Numbered from the stretch's first letter, positions 1-8,945 are shown. The stretch is DNA of 18,340 nt from an uncultured Christensenella sp. (GCA_910578655.1 CAJTQE010000032.1:1-18340); one strand, 5' to 3'. Notes: generated by a model from the letters alone, not told the origin. Made by a program: numbers and translations.

Positions 1-489
1 AGCGTTCGTGCAATAGCAAAGAAATGTAATTGTTCTACTCAACCGATTTACATTTCGTTTAAAAGTATTGAAGAAATTAAAGACGAAATTTATAATATGG
101 CAATGAGCTATTTATACACTTATATTTTAAGTGAAATTGCCAAAAAAGAGTTTCCGGAGTTTAAGGCTTTGGGTATGTCATATGTCAAGTTTGCATACGA
201 AGAGAGCGAGTTTTTTAGATATATTTTTATGACAAAACCTCGTCTTAAATACGGTTCTATTGAGGCGAGTTTTGAAAAATCGCTGGAAATTATCAAAAGA
301 AATCTTAATTTGAGCGAAAACGCCGCAAGGAAGCTGCACACCATTATGTGGGTATTCGGCCACGGTATTGCAACTATGCACGTTACCGACTATCTCGATT
401 TCAATATGGAACAGGTAAGCGAAATGTACAGCGACGTTTTTGCAGGAATAATTAAAATTTTAGGAGGAGCAAATGATAATCGAAATTGA
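1..489 (+). CDS. TetR-family regulator, 5' end cut by the window edge
   Basis: Frame 1 is open from the first base, giving 162 visible residues that begin inside the DNA-binding helix-turn-helix (residues 1-21: SVRAIAKKCNCSTQPIY...). By alignment with the TetR at 12507 about 28 N-terminal residues are missing; the ATG at 97 is internal and not the start. The ligand-binding C-terminal half carries MWVFGHGIATM (residues about 117-127), like the W..HG motif of the WHG-type TetR C-terminal domain. The last 17 bases overlap the ABC ATPase gene, and that gene's AGGAGG ribosome site lies inside this one, so the two are translationally coupled. The likely job is ligand-responsive repression of the downstream exporter; operator and promoter lie outside the window. 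Family is clear; the ligand is unknown. Confidence 0.88.
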   Translation, partial: SVRAIAKKCNCSTQPIYISFKSIEEIKDEIYNMAMSYLYTYILSEIAKKEFPEFKALGMSYVKFAYEESEFFRYIFMTKPRLKYGSIEASFEKSLEIIKRNLNLSENAARKLHTIMWVFGHGIATMHVTDYLDFNMEQVSEMYSDVFAGIIKILGGANDNRN

Positions 490-1381
490 AAGCCTCGAAA
501 AATCTTTTAAAGAGGTTAAAGCAGTAGATAACATCTCTTTCAAGGTTAAGGAGGGCGAGCTATTTTCTTTTTTGGGAGTAAACGGCGCGGGTAAATCTAC
601 TACAATCAATATAATAAGCGGTATTCTGAATAAGGATAGCGGAAAAATTGCCGTCTGCGGTTACGATATTGACAGTCAAGCCGATAAAATCAAACGAAAT
701 ATCGGCATTGTTTTTCAGAATTCGGTTCTGGACAAAAAGCTTACAGTTCTCGACAATCTGAAATACCGTGCGGCGCTTTACGGCATTACGGGCAGTGCGT
801 TCAAATCGGTGCTCGAAGAAACGGTTGAAATGTTTGATTTAAAAGAAATATTGAAACGGCCGCTTCATAAGCTTTCGGGCGGACAGAAAAGGCGAATCGA
901 TATTGCCCGTGCGCTAATACATAAACCGAGGCTTTTAATTCTTGACGAGCCGACAACAGGGCTTGACCCTAAAACACGCATCAACGTGTGGAACATAGTC
1001 GAAAAACTGCGCAAAGAGAACGGCTTGACCGTGTTTTTGACTACGCATTATATGGAAGAGGCTTCAGATTCCGATTACGTTGTTATAATCGATTCGGGTA
1101 AAATCGTGGCGGAGGGTACACCGCATAATCTGAAAAACGAGTTTGCCAGTGACTTTATAAAATTTTACAATCATAGAGAAGGTGCGCAACAATATTTTTC
1201 GACGCGCGGTTATCCTATTAAGAATGAGCGTGACTTTACGGAAATAGAATTGAACGGGACCGAGGAGGTCGCTAAGTTCTTTAAGGAAAAACCCGAGTTT
1301 TTTGATGATTTCGAAGTGCTTAAAGGCAATATGGATAACGTCTTTTTAAAGGTTACGGGGAAGGATTTGTACGGAGGTTAA
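473..1381 (+). CDS. ABC-2 type exporter ATPase (DrrA/CcmA-like)
   Basis: A 302-aa nucleotide-binding subunit that would power export of a drug, peptide or lipid through the membrane protein encoded next. Walker A GVNGAGKST is at residues 35-43, Q-loop at Q82, signature LSGGQ at 134-138, Walker B LLILDEP at 154-160 with catalytic E159, D-loop GLD at 163-165, and a switch histidine in TTHYME. The C-terminal ~75 residues after the ATPase core are the extension usual for the daunorubicin-type (DrrA) family. The ATG at 473 follows AGGAGG (462-467) at good spacing and overlaps the TetR gene by 17 bases. The permease starts one base after its stop. All catalytic residues are intact. Substrate cannot be told from sequence. 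Confidence 0.95.
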   Translation: MIIEIESLEKSFKEVKAVDNISFKVKEGELFSFLGVNGAGKSTTINIISGILNKDSGKIAVCGYDIDSQADKIKRNIGIVFQNSVLDKKLTVLDNLKYRAALYGITGSAFKSVLEETVEMFDLKEILKRPLHKLSGGQKRRIDIARALIHKPRLLILDEPTTGLDPKTRINVWNIVEKLRKENGLTVFLTTHYMEEASDSDYVVIIDSGKIVAEGTPHNLKNEFASDFIKFYNHREGAQQYFSTRGYPIKNERDFTEIELNGTEEVAKFFKEKPEFFDDFEVLKGNMDNVFLKVTGKDLYGG

Positions 1382-1382
1382 T

Positions 1383-2324
1383 ATGCAGGAGTGTAAAAAG
1401 CTTATATCACTTATAAAGAGAAATACGAAATGCTATTTTAAAGACAAAGTAATGTTTTTTATGTCTTTGATAACGCCGTTAATTCTGCTCGTGCTGTTCG
1501 TTACGTTTTTAAAGAATATTTATACAGGCAACTTTACACAAATTGCAACCGAATTCGGTATTACAATAGAAGCCCGAGTGCTGGAAGGAATAACCGGGGC
1601 GTGGCTGATGTCGTCTATTTTAAGCGTAAGCTCCGTTACGGTTGCGTTCTGTTCAAATGTAATTATGGTTGAGGATAAAATGAACGCAAACATAAACGAT
1701 TTCAGTGTTTCACCGATTAAAAATACTACGCTTTCCGTTTCTTATTTTGTTTCAAACTTTTTCGTAACTTTTATCGTGATAATGTGTGTAATGCTGATTG
1801 GGCATATTTATATTGCGGCTGTCGGTTGGTATCTGTCCGTAGGCGATGTGTTTTTAATTATCCTCGATTGCGTTTGCTGTATACTTTTCGGTACGTTGCT
1901 TGCTGGCATTGTTGAAATCTTCATTAAAACCCAAGGCGGCATTTCTGCCGTATCGACGCTTGTTTCATCGATGTACGGCTTTATTTGCGGAGCCTATATG
2001 CCGCTTTCGCAATTTTCGGAAGGGCTGAGAAACGTATTGGGATTTTTGCCGGGGACATACGGTGTGGGCATTATACGCAATCACTATATGAACGCTTACG
2101 TTAACGAAATTATAAAAACCGTTGACCCGTCAAAGGCGGACGCAATGGCAAAAGCAATTAAAGACAGCTTTGACGTTAATTTATATTTTTGCGGTAAGCA
2201 AGTTTCACTTGGAGCAATGTATGGAATACTTTTAGGCGCGTGTGTTGTGCTTTTTGCGGTATACGTTTTGTTGGTATTTTTAAAGGACAAAAAAATCCTT
2301 GCAATAAAGAGCAAAAAATGTTAA
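1383..2324 (+). CDS. ABC-2 type exporter permease (DrrB-like)
   Basis: A 313-aa membrane subunit partnering the ATPase just upstream. It has about six membrane segments: near residues 22-46, 73-95, 115-140, 148-173, 183-205 and 283-305, with a short cytoplasmic N-terminus (QECKKLISLIKRNTKCYFKDK). The stretch of about 20 residues after the fifth segment (PLSQFSEGLRNVLGFLPGTY) is the re-entrant/gate region commonly seen in ABC-2 permeases. Start ATG at 1383 is preceded by GGAGG that also encodes the end of the ATPase gene. Gene order TetR-ATPase-permease is that of many drug-responsive exporters. No terminator follows, so transcription may run into the aminopeptidase 33 bases on. Confidence 0.92.
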   Translation: MQECKKLISLIKRNTKCYFKDKVMFFMSLITPLILLVLFVTFLKNIYTGNFTQIATEFGITIEARVLEGITGAWLMSSILSVSSVTVAFCSNVIMVEDKMNANINDFSVSPIKNTTLSVSYFVSNFFVTFIVIMCVMLIGHIYIAAVGWYLSVGDVFLIILDCVCCILFGTLLAGIVEIFIKTQGGISAVSTLVSSMYGFICGAYMPLSQFSEGLRNVLGFLPGTYGVGIIRNHYMNAYVNEIIKTVDPSKADAMAKAIKDSFDVNLYFCGKQVSLGAMYGILLGACVVLFAVYVLLVFLKDKKILAIKSKKC

Positions 2325-2357
2325 AATTACTTAAAAGTGATATAAGGAGTTTATGAA

Positions 2358-3581
2358 ATGCAGGAAAAATTGAAAAAATATGCCGAATTAATCGTTAAGT
2401 GCGGACTGAATGTGAAGGAGGGGCAGGAGGTTATTATCAGGTGTGAACTTGACCAACCCGAATTTGTTGCATTGTGCGTTGAAGAATGTTATAGGTGCGG
2501 CGCTTCGAAAGTAAAAGTTGAATGGGCACATATGCCCATAACAAAACTCAATTATACTTATCGCACCCTTGAATCTCTCTCGGAAGTTACAGCCGTTGAA
2601 AGGGCGGAGTGGGAGAGAAAAATTGACAAACTAACTTGTATGCTTTGGCTTGATTCAGAGGATCCCGACGGTTTAAACGGTACCGATAACGAAAAAATCT
2701 CCAAAGCAAATATGGCAAGATATCCGTTTATCAAGCCTTATCGCGATAAGCTTGAAAATAAATATCAGTGGTGTATTGCGGCTGTCCCCGGAAAGGAATG
2801 GGCGAAAAAGGTATTCCCCGATTTGCCGGTCGATAAGGCAATGGAAAAACTTTGGGATGCTATTCTGCATTGTTCGCGTGTCGACGGGGATCCCATTAAA
2901 GCGTGGGGTAAGCACAATGAAGAACTTTCAAAGCGTTGCAAATTTTTGAATGAACACAAATTTAATAAGCTTGAATATAAAAGCGCAAACGGAACTGATT
3001 TCGTCGTAGGGCTTAACCCTCGCGGAAGATTTACGGGCGGCGGTGAAACAACGCTTGGAAGTAAAATTTACTTTAACCCGAATATTCCCAGCGAGGAGGT
3101 TTTTACTTCGCCCATGAAAGGGATTGCCGAAGGTAAGGTTGTTGCAACGAAGCCTCTTTCTTATCAGGGCAAGCTTATAGAAAACTTCTGGATAAGGTTC
3201 GAGGGCGGAAAAGCGGTAGAGGTTCATGCAGAAAAGAATCAGGATTTGCTTGAAAAAATGGTTAAAATGGATGAAGGTGCCGCATATCTTGGCGAATGTG
3301 CGCTTATTGCGTACAATTCGCCTATAAACAATACGGGGATACTTTTCTATAATACTTTGTTTGACGAGAATGCGAGTTGCCATCTGGCTCTCGGCAGGGG
3401 GTTCAACGAATGTCTTGAAGGCTTTGAAAATATGACAGTAGAAGAGTGTGAAAAGGCGGGTATAAACAGCTCGATGATTCACGTTGACTTTATGATTGGC
3501 AGTAATGATATGTCAATCGTTGGTGTAACCGATGACGGTAAGAGAATTCAAATTTTCAAAAACGGAAATTGGGTTATATAA
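2358..3581 (+). CDS. M29 family metallo-aminopeptidase (AmpS/PepS/AmpT type)
   Basis: A 407-aa cytoplasmic enzyme that removes N-terminal amino acids from peptides with a two-metal centre. Length and overall sequence match the M29 thermophilic-aminopeptidase family. Candidate metal ligands line up as E247 (SEEVFTSP), E313 (LGECAL), H342 (NASCHLALG), H375 and D377 (MIHVDFMIGS); the C-terminal block SNDMSIVG is also typical. The start is ATG 2358, eight bases after AAGGAG (2344-2349). An out-of-frame ATG at 2353 opens only six codons and is ignored. It closes the exporter cluster and is followed at once by a strong terminator. A role in peptide turnover is likely; a link to the exporter's substrate is conjecture. 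Confidence 0.94.
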   Translation: MQEKLKKYAELIVKCGLNVKEGQEVIIRCELDQPEFVALCVEECYRCGASKVKVEWAHMPITKLNYTYRTLESLSEVTAVERAEWERKIDKLTCMLWLDSEDPDGLNGTDNEKISKANMARYPFIKPYRDKLENKYQWCIAAVPGKEWAKKVFPDLPVDKAMEKLWDAILHCSRVDGDPIKAWGKHNEELSKRCKFLNEHKFNKLEYKSANGTDFVVGLNPRGRFTGGGETTLGSKIYFNPNIPSEEVFTSPMKGIAEGKVVATKPLSYQGKLIENFWIRFEGGKAVEVHAEKNQDLLEKMVKMDEGAAYLGECALIAYNSPINNTGILFYNTLFDENASCHLALGRGFNECLEGFENMTVEECEKAGINSSMIHVDFMIGSNDMSIVGVTDDGKRIQIFKNGNWVI

Positions 3582-3590
3582 GTAAATTCA

Positions 3591-3616
3591 AAAAAGCGGT
3601 CAACAGACCGCTTTTT
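3591..3616 (+). terminator. Rho-independent terminator after the aminopeptidase
   Basis: AAAAAGCGGTC (3591-3601), four-base loop AACA, then GACCGCTTTTT (3606-3616): an 11-bp perfect stem ending in a T-run, ten bases after the stop codon. The A-tract on the 5' side makes it usable in both directions. Confidence 0.93.
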
Positions 3617-3702
3617 AAATATATTTTAAGTACTATGTCAGGCATAACCGATAGGGTGGCTGTTCAGATTGCAATAATAATGGCAAATGCTTAGAATAAA
3701 AA
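3617..3702. other. Spacer between terminator and exporter promoter
   Basis: No convincing gene. An ATG at 3635 opens a 19-codon frame ending at 3694 (MSGITDRVAVQIAIIMANA), open a little further upstream, but it has no ribosome site and follows a terminator. It could be a gene remnant; I do not call it. Confidence 0.5.
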
Positions 3703-3731
3703 TTGATTTTTTGTTAATTAAATGTTAAAAT
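3703..3731 (+). promoter_or_regulatory. Sigma-A promoter with extended -10 for the heterodimeric exporter
   Basis: -35 TTGATT (3703-3708), 17-bp spacer, -10 TAAAAT (3726-3731) with TG one base upstream (TGTTAAAAT). The expected start of transcription near 3737-3739 is only a few bases from the ATG at 3741. Confidence 0.7.
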
Positions 3732-3740
3732 ATATTAAAT

Positions 3741-5462
3741 ATGCTTAAATTACTCAAATATTTGAAACATTATAAATTACAGAGTATTTTGGCTCCTCTT
3801 TTCAAGCTGTTAGAGGCAGGGTTTGAACTTTTTGTTCCGCTTGTTGTTTCGGCAATTATCGATAACGGAATTAACGGCGGAGAGGGCTGGCAATACGTTG
3901 TATATATGGGTCTTATTTTGATTGCGCTTGGTGTAGTGGGGCTTATTAGCGCCGTTGCAGCGCAGTACTTTGCTGCGAAAGCGGCTGTTGGTTTTTCAAA
4001 AGAACTGCGATATGATTTGTTTGATAAAATGCAGTCGCTATCTTACAGTGATATTGACCGTATAGGCACTTCAAAAATGATTACTCGAATGACAAGCGAT
4101 GTCAATCAGATTCAGTCAGGTGTTAATCTGGTATTAAGACTGTTTATGCGTTCACCGTTCATTGTATTTGGGGCAATGATTATGGCGCTTGCGCTTGATT
4201 TGGTTTCGGGTGGCATATTTGCGATTACGATAGTTGTTCTATTTATTGTGGTGTTTGCGATTATCCTTTCAAGTATTCCGCTCTATAAAAAGGTGCAGGG
4301 CAGGCTTGACGCTGTAACAGCTTCAACACGGGAAACCCTTACCGGCGTGAGGGTTTTGCGTGCGTTTTGTAAAGAAGAAGAGGAAATTTCAAAATACAAT
4401 AAGTGTAACGCTCAGCTTGCAAAATCTCAAATAGTTGTCGGCAGAATTTCTGCACTTATGAACCCGCTGACTTACTCGATAATTAACGCTGCAATAATCG
4501 TATTGCTTTACGTCGGTGCGATTAAAATCGATTCCGGCAGTTTGTCGCAGGGTAATGTGGTTGCGCTCTATAATTATATGGGGCAAATTCTCGTGGAATT
4601 GATTAAGCTTGCAAATCTTATAATAACCGTTACAAAATCTTTTGCGTGCGCAGGCAGGGTCAAGGAAATACTTGAAATACCTGTTGATAAGGTCAGAGGT
4701 TATACGAACGAAAATAAAAGCAGTCATTTTGTTGAATTTAAAGATGTTTGCGTCAATTACGGTGATGCCGAAATTAACGCGCTCAGCAACATCTCATTTA
4801 CGGCGGAACGCGGTCAAACGATTGGTATTATAGGCGGCACAGGTGCGGGAAAAACTACGCTTGTCAATATGATTCCGCATTTTTACGATGCACAAAGCGG
4901 TAGCGTTTTAATTGATGGGCAAAGCGTAAATTTTATTGATGATGAAAAATTGCGTTTAAAATGCGGAATAGTGCCACAGCGTGCGGTATTGTTCAAAGGT
5001 ACTATACGCGAAAATATGCAGTGGGGAAAGCGTGACGCGACCGACGAGGAAATTTTGGCTGCTATAAAATGTGCGCAAGCCGACGACATTGTTCGGTCAA
5101 AGTCGGAGGGGCTTGATGAAATTGTAGAACAGGGTGGAAAAAATTTTTCGGGCGGACAGCGGCAAAGGTTGACTATTGCGCGAGCTCTTGTTAAAAAGCC
5201 TGAAATTCTGATACTGGACGATAGTGCATCCGCTCTTGATTATGCAACCGATGCTCGGCTCAGACAGTCTTTGAAAGAGCTTGACTATAAACCGACTATT
5301 TTTGTGGTTTCTCAGCGCACTTCGTCAATTAAACATGCCGATAAAATTATTGTACTGGATTGCGGCAAAATGGTTGGTTGCGGTACTCACGAAGAACTTT
5401 TAAACACTTGTGAAATTTATAACGAAATTCACTTTTCTCAATTTGAACGGGAGGGTGCATAA
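3741..5462 (+). CDS. Heterodimeric ABC exporter, subunit with degenerate ATP site
   Basis: A 573-aa half-transporter: a six-helix ABC-exporter membrane domain (residues about 15-310) fused to an ATPase domain. Walker A GGTGAGKT is at 365-372 and the signature FSGGQ at 469-473. Walker B reads ILILDDSASALD, so the catalytic glutamate is D494, and the switch histidine is Q525 (VVSQR). This is the known non-catalytic NBD pattern of heterodimeric exporters such as TM287/288, BmrCD and LmrCD. Its intact signature completes the partner's active site. The next gene, three bases downstream, encodes that partner. The N-terminus MLKLLKYLKHYK is typical, which supports ATG 3741, yet no ribosome site precedes it (see finding on leaderless start). 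Multidrug or lipid export is likely; substrate unknown. Confidence 0.94.
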   Translation: MLKLLKYLKHYKLQSILAPLFKLLEAGFELFVPLVVSAIIDNGINGGEGWQYVVYMGLILIALGVVGLISAVAAQYFAAKAAVGFSKELRYDLFDKMQSLSYSDIDRIGTSKMITRMTSDVNQIQSGVNLVLRLFMRSPFIVFGAMIMALALDLVSGGIFAITIVVLFIVVFAIILSSIPLYKKVQGRLDAVTASTRETLTGVRVLRAFCKEEEEISKYNKCNAQLAKSQIVVGRISALMNPLTYSIINAAIIVLLYVGAIKIDSGSLSQGNVVALYNYMGQILVELIKLANLIITVTKSFACAGRVKEILEIPVDKVRGYTNENKSSHFVEFKDVCVNYGDAEINALSNISFTAERGQTIGIIGGTGAGKTTLVNMIPHFYDAQSGSVLIDGQSVNFIDDEKLRLKCGIVPQRAVLFKGTIRENMQWGKRDATDEEILAAIKCAQADDIVRSKSEGLDEIVEQGGKNFSGGQRQRLTIARALVKKPEILILDDSASALDYATDARLRQSLKELDYKPTIFVVSQRTSSIKHADKIIVLDCGKMVGCGTHEELLNTCEIYNEIHFSQFEREGA

Positions 5463-5465
5463 GTT

Positions 5466-7229
5466 ATGAAATCTTACAATAAAAACACATTAAAGCGCGT
5501 ATTAAAGCAGTTAAAGCCATATAAATTCTGGCTGATGTTAACAATATTTTTGGCTGTTCTGACTGTTGTGGGAGTGCTGACAATTCCCGTGCTGTTCGGT
5601 CAAATAATTAATCTCTTAGATTTAACGAAAGTTGAAACAATTAATTTTAAAGATATTTATAAACTGTTCATAATAATAGGTGCAACTGTTGCGTTTACTT
5701 GTTTAACGCAGTGGCTTATGAACATTATTAATAATCATATAACGTTTAACGTGGTTAAAGATGTAAGGGAAGAGGCCTTTGCAAATTTACAGCGCTTGCC
5801 GTTGAAATATTTAGATGCGCATTCCTACGGCGACATTATAAGCAGAAATATAGCCGACGTTGACACTTTTGCCGACGGACTTTTAATGGGTTTTACCCAG
5901 TTGTTTACCGGTGTTTTGACGATAGTCGGAACTATGGTTATAATGCTAATTCTTAACTGGGTAGTCGCGCTTATTATTTTGGTCCTGACGCCGCTTTCAC
6001 TGTTCGTTGCAAAATTTATCGCTTCGAGAACTTATCACTTGTTTAAAACAACTTCAGAAATTCGCGGAGAACAGACTGCTTTTATCGATGAAATAGTTGG
6101 CAATCTTAAAGTAGTTAAAGCGTTTAACCACGAAGCAGAAAATCTTGAAAAATTCGACGAAGTTAACGCTCGCCTGACAAAAGCTTCGTTAAAGTCAATT
6201 TTTTATTCTTCGCTGACTAACCCGTGTACCAGATTTGTCAATGCCGTAGTTTATGCGGCTGTCGCGCTATCGGGCGGACTTATGCTTGTGTTTAACGTTT
6301 CGCTTCCCATTGTATTTAATGTCGGTGTGCTTACGAGTTTATTGGCTTATGCAAATCAGTACACGAAGCCGTTTAACGAAATTTCGGGAGTTGTAACTGA
6401 GTTGCAAAACGCGTTTGCATGTGCAGGCAGAATTTACGAATTAATTGACGAGCGGCCGCAGGCGCCCGATGTGCCCGACGCCGTAGATATTAAAGATGTC
6501 AAAGGCAACGTTGAATTGAAAAGCGTAGATTTTTCATATACTGCTGACAGTAAGCTGATTGAGGATTTAAACATAGTTGCAAAAGCTGGGCAGCGTATCG
6601 CAATTGTTGGTTCAACCGGTTGCGGAAAAACAACGATAATTAATTTGCTTATGCGGTTTTACGAGCCGGATAGGGGCATAATAGAGGTTGACGGCAAAAA
6701 TATACTTGACGTAACGCGGTCATCGTTGCGTAGAAATTACGGAATGGTTTTACAGGATACCTGGCTGAAGAGCGGAACTATAAGAGAAAATATAGCGTTC
6801 GGGAATACAAATGCTACCGAAGAGGAAATAATTACTGCGGCAAAAGCTGCGCATGCGCACAATTTTATAATGCAGTTGCCTTCAGGCTATGATACTAAAA
6901 TATCGGAAGACGGAGGAAATCTGTCGCAAGGGCAAAAACAGCTTTTATGTATCGCTCGAATAATGCTTTGTTTGCCGCCTATACTTATTCTTGACGAGGC
7001 GACTTCGTCTATAGATACGCGTACGGAAATTAAAATACAACATGCGTTTGCCTCCCTAATGAACGGCAGAACAAGTTTTATCGTTGCACACAGGCTTTCA
7101 ACAATCAAAAATGCCGACCTTATTCTGGTTATGGATAAGGGAAAAATTATCGAACAGGGGACGCATAAACAGCTTTTAGCGCTTAAAGGATGCTATTTTG
7201 AACTTTATAACAGTCAGTTTGCGGTATAG
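5466..7229 (+). CDS. Heterodimeric ABC exporter, catalytic subunit
   Basis: A 587-aa half-transporter with an N-terminal six-helix membrane domain (about residues 18-320) and a C-terminal ATPase domain. Walker A GSTGCGKT spans 382-389, Walker B LILDEATSSID has catalytic E511, and the switch histidine is H542 (IVAHRLST), so this site is canonical. Its own signature is LSQGQ (486-490) instead of LSGGQ; in the head-to-tail dimer that motif faces the degenerate site of the first subunit, exactly as in TM288-type proteins. GGGAGGG (5449-5455) inside the upstream gene serves as ribosome site for ATG 5466. Together the two genes form one asymmetric exporter with a single hydrolysing site. Confidence 0.95.
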   Translation: MKSYNKNTLKRVLKQLKPYKFWLMLTIFLAVLTVVGVLTIPVLFGQIINLLDLTKVETINFKDIYKLFIIIGATVAFTCLTQWLMNIINNHITFNVVKDVREEAFANLQRLPLKYLDAHSYGDIISRNIADVDTFADGLLMGFTQLFTGVLTIVGTMVIMLILNWVVALIILVLTPLSLFVAKFIASRTYHLFKTTSEIRGEQTAFIDEIVGNLKVVKAFNHEAENLEKFDEVNARLTKASLKSIFYSSLTNPCTRFVNAVVYAAVALSGGLMLVFNVSLPIVFNVGVLTSLLAYANQYTKPFNEISGVVTELQNAFACAGRIYELIDERPQAPDVPDAVDIKDVKGNVELKSVDFSYTADSKLIEDLNIVAKAGQRIAIVGSTGCGKTTIINLLMRFYEPDRGIIEVDGKNILDVTRSSLRRNYGMVLQDTWLKSGTIRENIAFGNTNATEEEIITAAKAAHAHNFIMQLPSGYDTKISEDGGNLSQGQKQLLCIARIMLCLPPILILDEATSSIDTRTEIKIQHAFASLMNGRTSFIVAHRLSTIKNADLILVMDKGKIIEQGTHKQLLALKGCYFELYNSQFAV

Positions 7230-7252
7230 GTAAAGTTAGAATTAAAGTATCG

Positions 7253-7266
7253 CCCGAAGGTTCGGG
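7253..7266 (+). other. Weak hairpin between exporter and ABC-F gene
   Basis: CCCGA / TCGGG with a four-base loop, then an AT-rich stretch. Five base pairs and no clean T-run: at most a weak attenuator or processing site. Confidence 0.3.
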
Positions 7267-7291
7267 TTAAAATAAATTTTACGGAGATAAT

Positions 7292-8869
7292 ATGTTACAG
7301 GTTAATAACGTGTCGTTACAATACGGCAGTAAAAAATTATTTGAGGAAGTTAATTTAAAATTTACGAAAGGCAACTGCTATGGCATTATCGGGGCAAACG
7401 GAGCGGGCAAATCTACTTTTTTAAAAGTGCTTAGCGGAGAAATTGAGCCTAATAAGGGCGACGTGTCGATTGATAAAACCGAAAGAATGTCCGTTTTGCA
7501 GCAAAATCAGAATGCTTTTGACCACGTTACTGTTTTAAGGGCGGTTATGCTTGGGCATAAACGTTTGATTGAGATAATGGACGAGAAGGACGCGCTTTAC
7601 GCAAAAGCTGATTTCACGGAAGAGGACGGTGTGCGCGCGAGTGAGCTTGAAAGTGAATTTGCCGAACTCGGCGGTTGGGATGCCGAGTATGAGGCGCAAA
7701 CTCTTTTAAATGCGCTTGATATAACCGAAGAATTCTATGATATGCCGATGTTGGAAGTCGATGCAAAGCACAAGGTAAAAATTTTGCTTGCGCAGGCGCT
7801 ATTTGGAAATCCTGATATACTTTTATTGGACGAGCCTACTAATAACCTAGATATAAAGACGGTGCGCTGGCTGGAAAATTATCTGCTTGATTTTGAAAAT
7901 ACAATAATTATAGTTTCACACAACAGGCACTTTTTAAATAAAGTTTGTACGCATATTTGTGACGTTGATTATGGTAAAATCAATATGATGCTCGGCAACT
8001 ACGATTTTTGGTACGAAACAAGTCAGCTTTTGGCCAGGCAGCAGAAGGATCAAAACAAAAAGAACGAGCAGCGCGCAAAGGAATTGCAGGAATTTATTGC
8101 ACGATTTGCGGCAAACGCTTCCAAATCGCGTCAGGCAACTTCAAGGAAGAAGGAACTTGAAAAACTTACAATTTCAGATTTCAAACCTTCGCTCAGAAAA
8201 TATCCATTTATAGATTTTAAATATGAAAAAGATATAGGCAATGATATTCTTTGCGTTGAAGGTTTAAGTAAAAAGGGATATTTTGAAGATGTTTCATTTA
8301 CAGTGCAGAAAGACGATAAAATAGGTATTGTGAGCGATAAAAGTACAACCGTTTCGATGTTGTACGATATTTTGGCCGGTAAAGCTCAGCCTGATGCAGG
8401 TAGCGTAAAGTGGGGAAAAACAATAAAAACTTCATATTTCCCCGAAAATAATAACGAATATTTTTTAAGGTGCGACTATAATCTTGTTGAATGGCTTAGC
8501 CAGTACTCCAAAGACCATTATGAGGAATATCTTCGCGGATGGCTTGGTAGAATGTTATTTTCCGGTGAAGAGGCATTGAAGCAAGCTAAGGTTCTGTCCG
8601 GCGGTGAAAAAGTCCGCTGTATGCTTGCAAAAATGATGCTTGAAGGCGGTAATTTTCTTATTTTTGACGAGCCGACTAATCATCTTGATCTTGAATCCAT
8701 TACTGCGCTGAATAATGGCATGAAAAATTTTAAGGGCTGTATGGTTTTTACTTCACACGACCAAGAGTTGATGAACACTGTTGCAAACAGGATTATAGAA
8801 ATCAACGGAACCAAAAAATTTGACAAAAAAGTCTCGTATGACGAATATTTAGATTACATTTCCCAATAA
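7292..8869 (+). CDS. ykpA: ABC-F family ATPase, YkpA/YbiT-like
   Basis: A 525-aa soluble protein with two ATPase domains and no membrane segment, closely resembling Bacillus YkpA over its whole length (for example GNCYGIIGANGAGKSTFLK and the C-terminal half). ABC-F proteins act on the ribosome, in translation control or antibiotic protection. Domain 1: Walker A GANGAGKST (34-42), Walker B D180/E181. The linker between domains carries the basic stretch RFAANASKSRQATSRKKELEK. Domain 2: signature LSGGE (435-439), Walker B D459/E460. The second site is unusual: domain 1 lacks LSGG (VDAKH at 156-160) and domain 2's Walker A is lost (GIVSDKSTT, 345-353). GGAG at 7283 precedes ATG 7292. Whether it protects against an antibiotic cannot be told. 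Confidence 0.92.
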   Translation: MLQVNNVSLQYGSKKLFEEVNLKFTKGNCYGIIGANGAGKSTFLKVLSGEIEPNKGDVSIDKTERMSVLQQNQNAFDHVTVLRAVMLGHKRLIEIMDEKDALYAKADFTEEDGVRASELESEFAELGGWDAEYEAQTLLNALDITEEFYDMPMLEVDAKHKVKILLAQALFGNPDILLLDEPTNNLDIKTVRWLENYLLDFENTIIIVSHNRHFLNKVCTHICDVDYGKINMMLGNYDFWYETSQLLARQQKDQNKKNEQRAKELQEFIARFAANASKSRQATSRKKELEKLTISDFKPSLRKYPFIDFKYEKDIGNDILCVEGLSKKGYFEDVSFTVQKDDKIGIVSDKSTTVSMLYDILAGKAQPDAGSVKWGKTIKTSYFPENNNEYFLRCDYNLVEWLSQYSKDHYEEYLRGWLGRMLFSGEEALKQAKVLSGGEKVRCMLAKMMLEGGNFLIFDEPTNHLDLESITALNNGMKNFKGCMVFTSHDQELMNTVANRIIEINGTKKFDKKVSYDEYLDYISQ

Positions 8870-8898
8870 AATTGTATTTTGTACAAAAATATTCAAAA

Positions 8899-8905
8899 TT
8901 CGACA
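8899..8905 (-). promoter_or_regulatory. 0A box (Spo0A binding site)
   Basis: TTCGACA is the exact reverse complement of the consensus 0A box TGTCGAA. It lies 41 bases upstream of the -35 element of the spo0A promoter, which fits autoregulation of spo0A. One 7-bp match alone is weak, but location and identity together are persuasive. Confidence 0.65.
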
Positions 8906-8945
8906 AAAGAAAACAATATTTGTAGTATATTTTTACAAAAATAGC

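Noticed and set aside
2928..3482. 184-aa minus-strand frame inside the aminopeptidase gene
   Set aside because: Wholly antisense to a conserved M29 enzyme; no ribosome site or family resemblance.
3635..3694. 19-codon frame after the aminopeptidase terminator
   Set aside because: No ribosome site, directly after a terminator; the open stretch slightly upstream faintly resembles a protein tail but I cannot name it.
4389..4727. 112-aa minus-strand frame inside the exporter gene
   Set aside because: Antisense shadow of a well-conserved ABC exporter.
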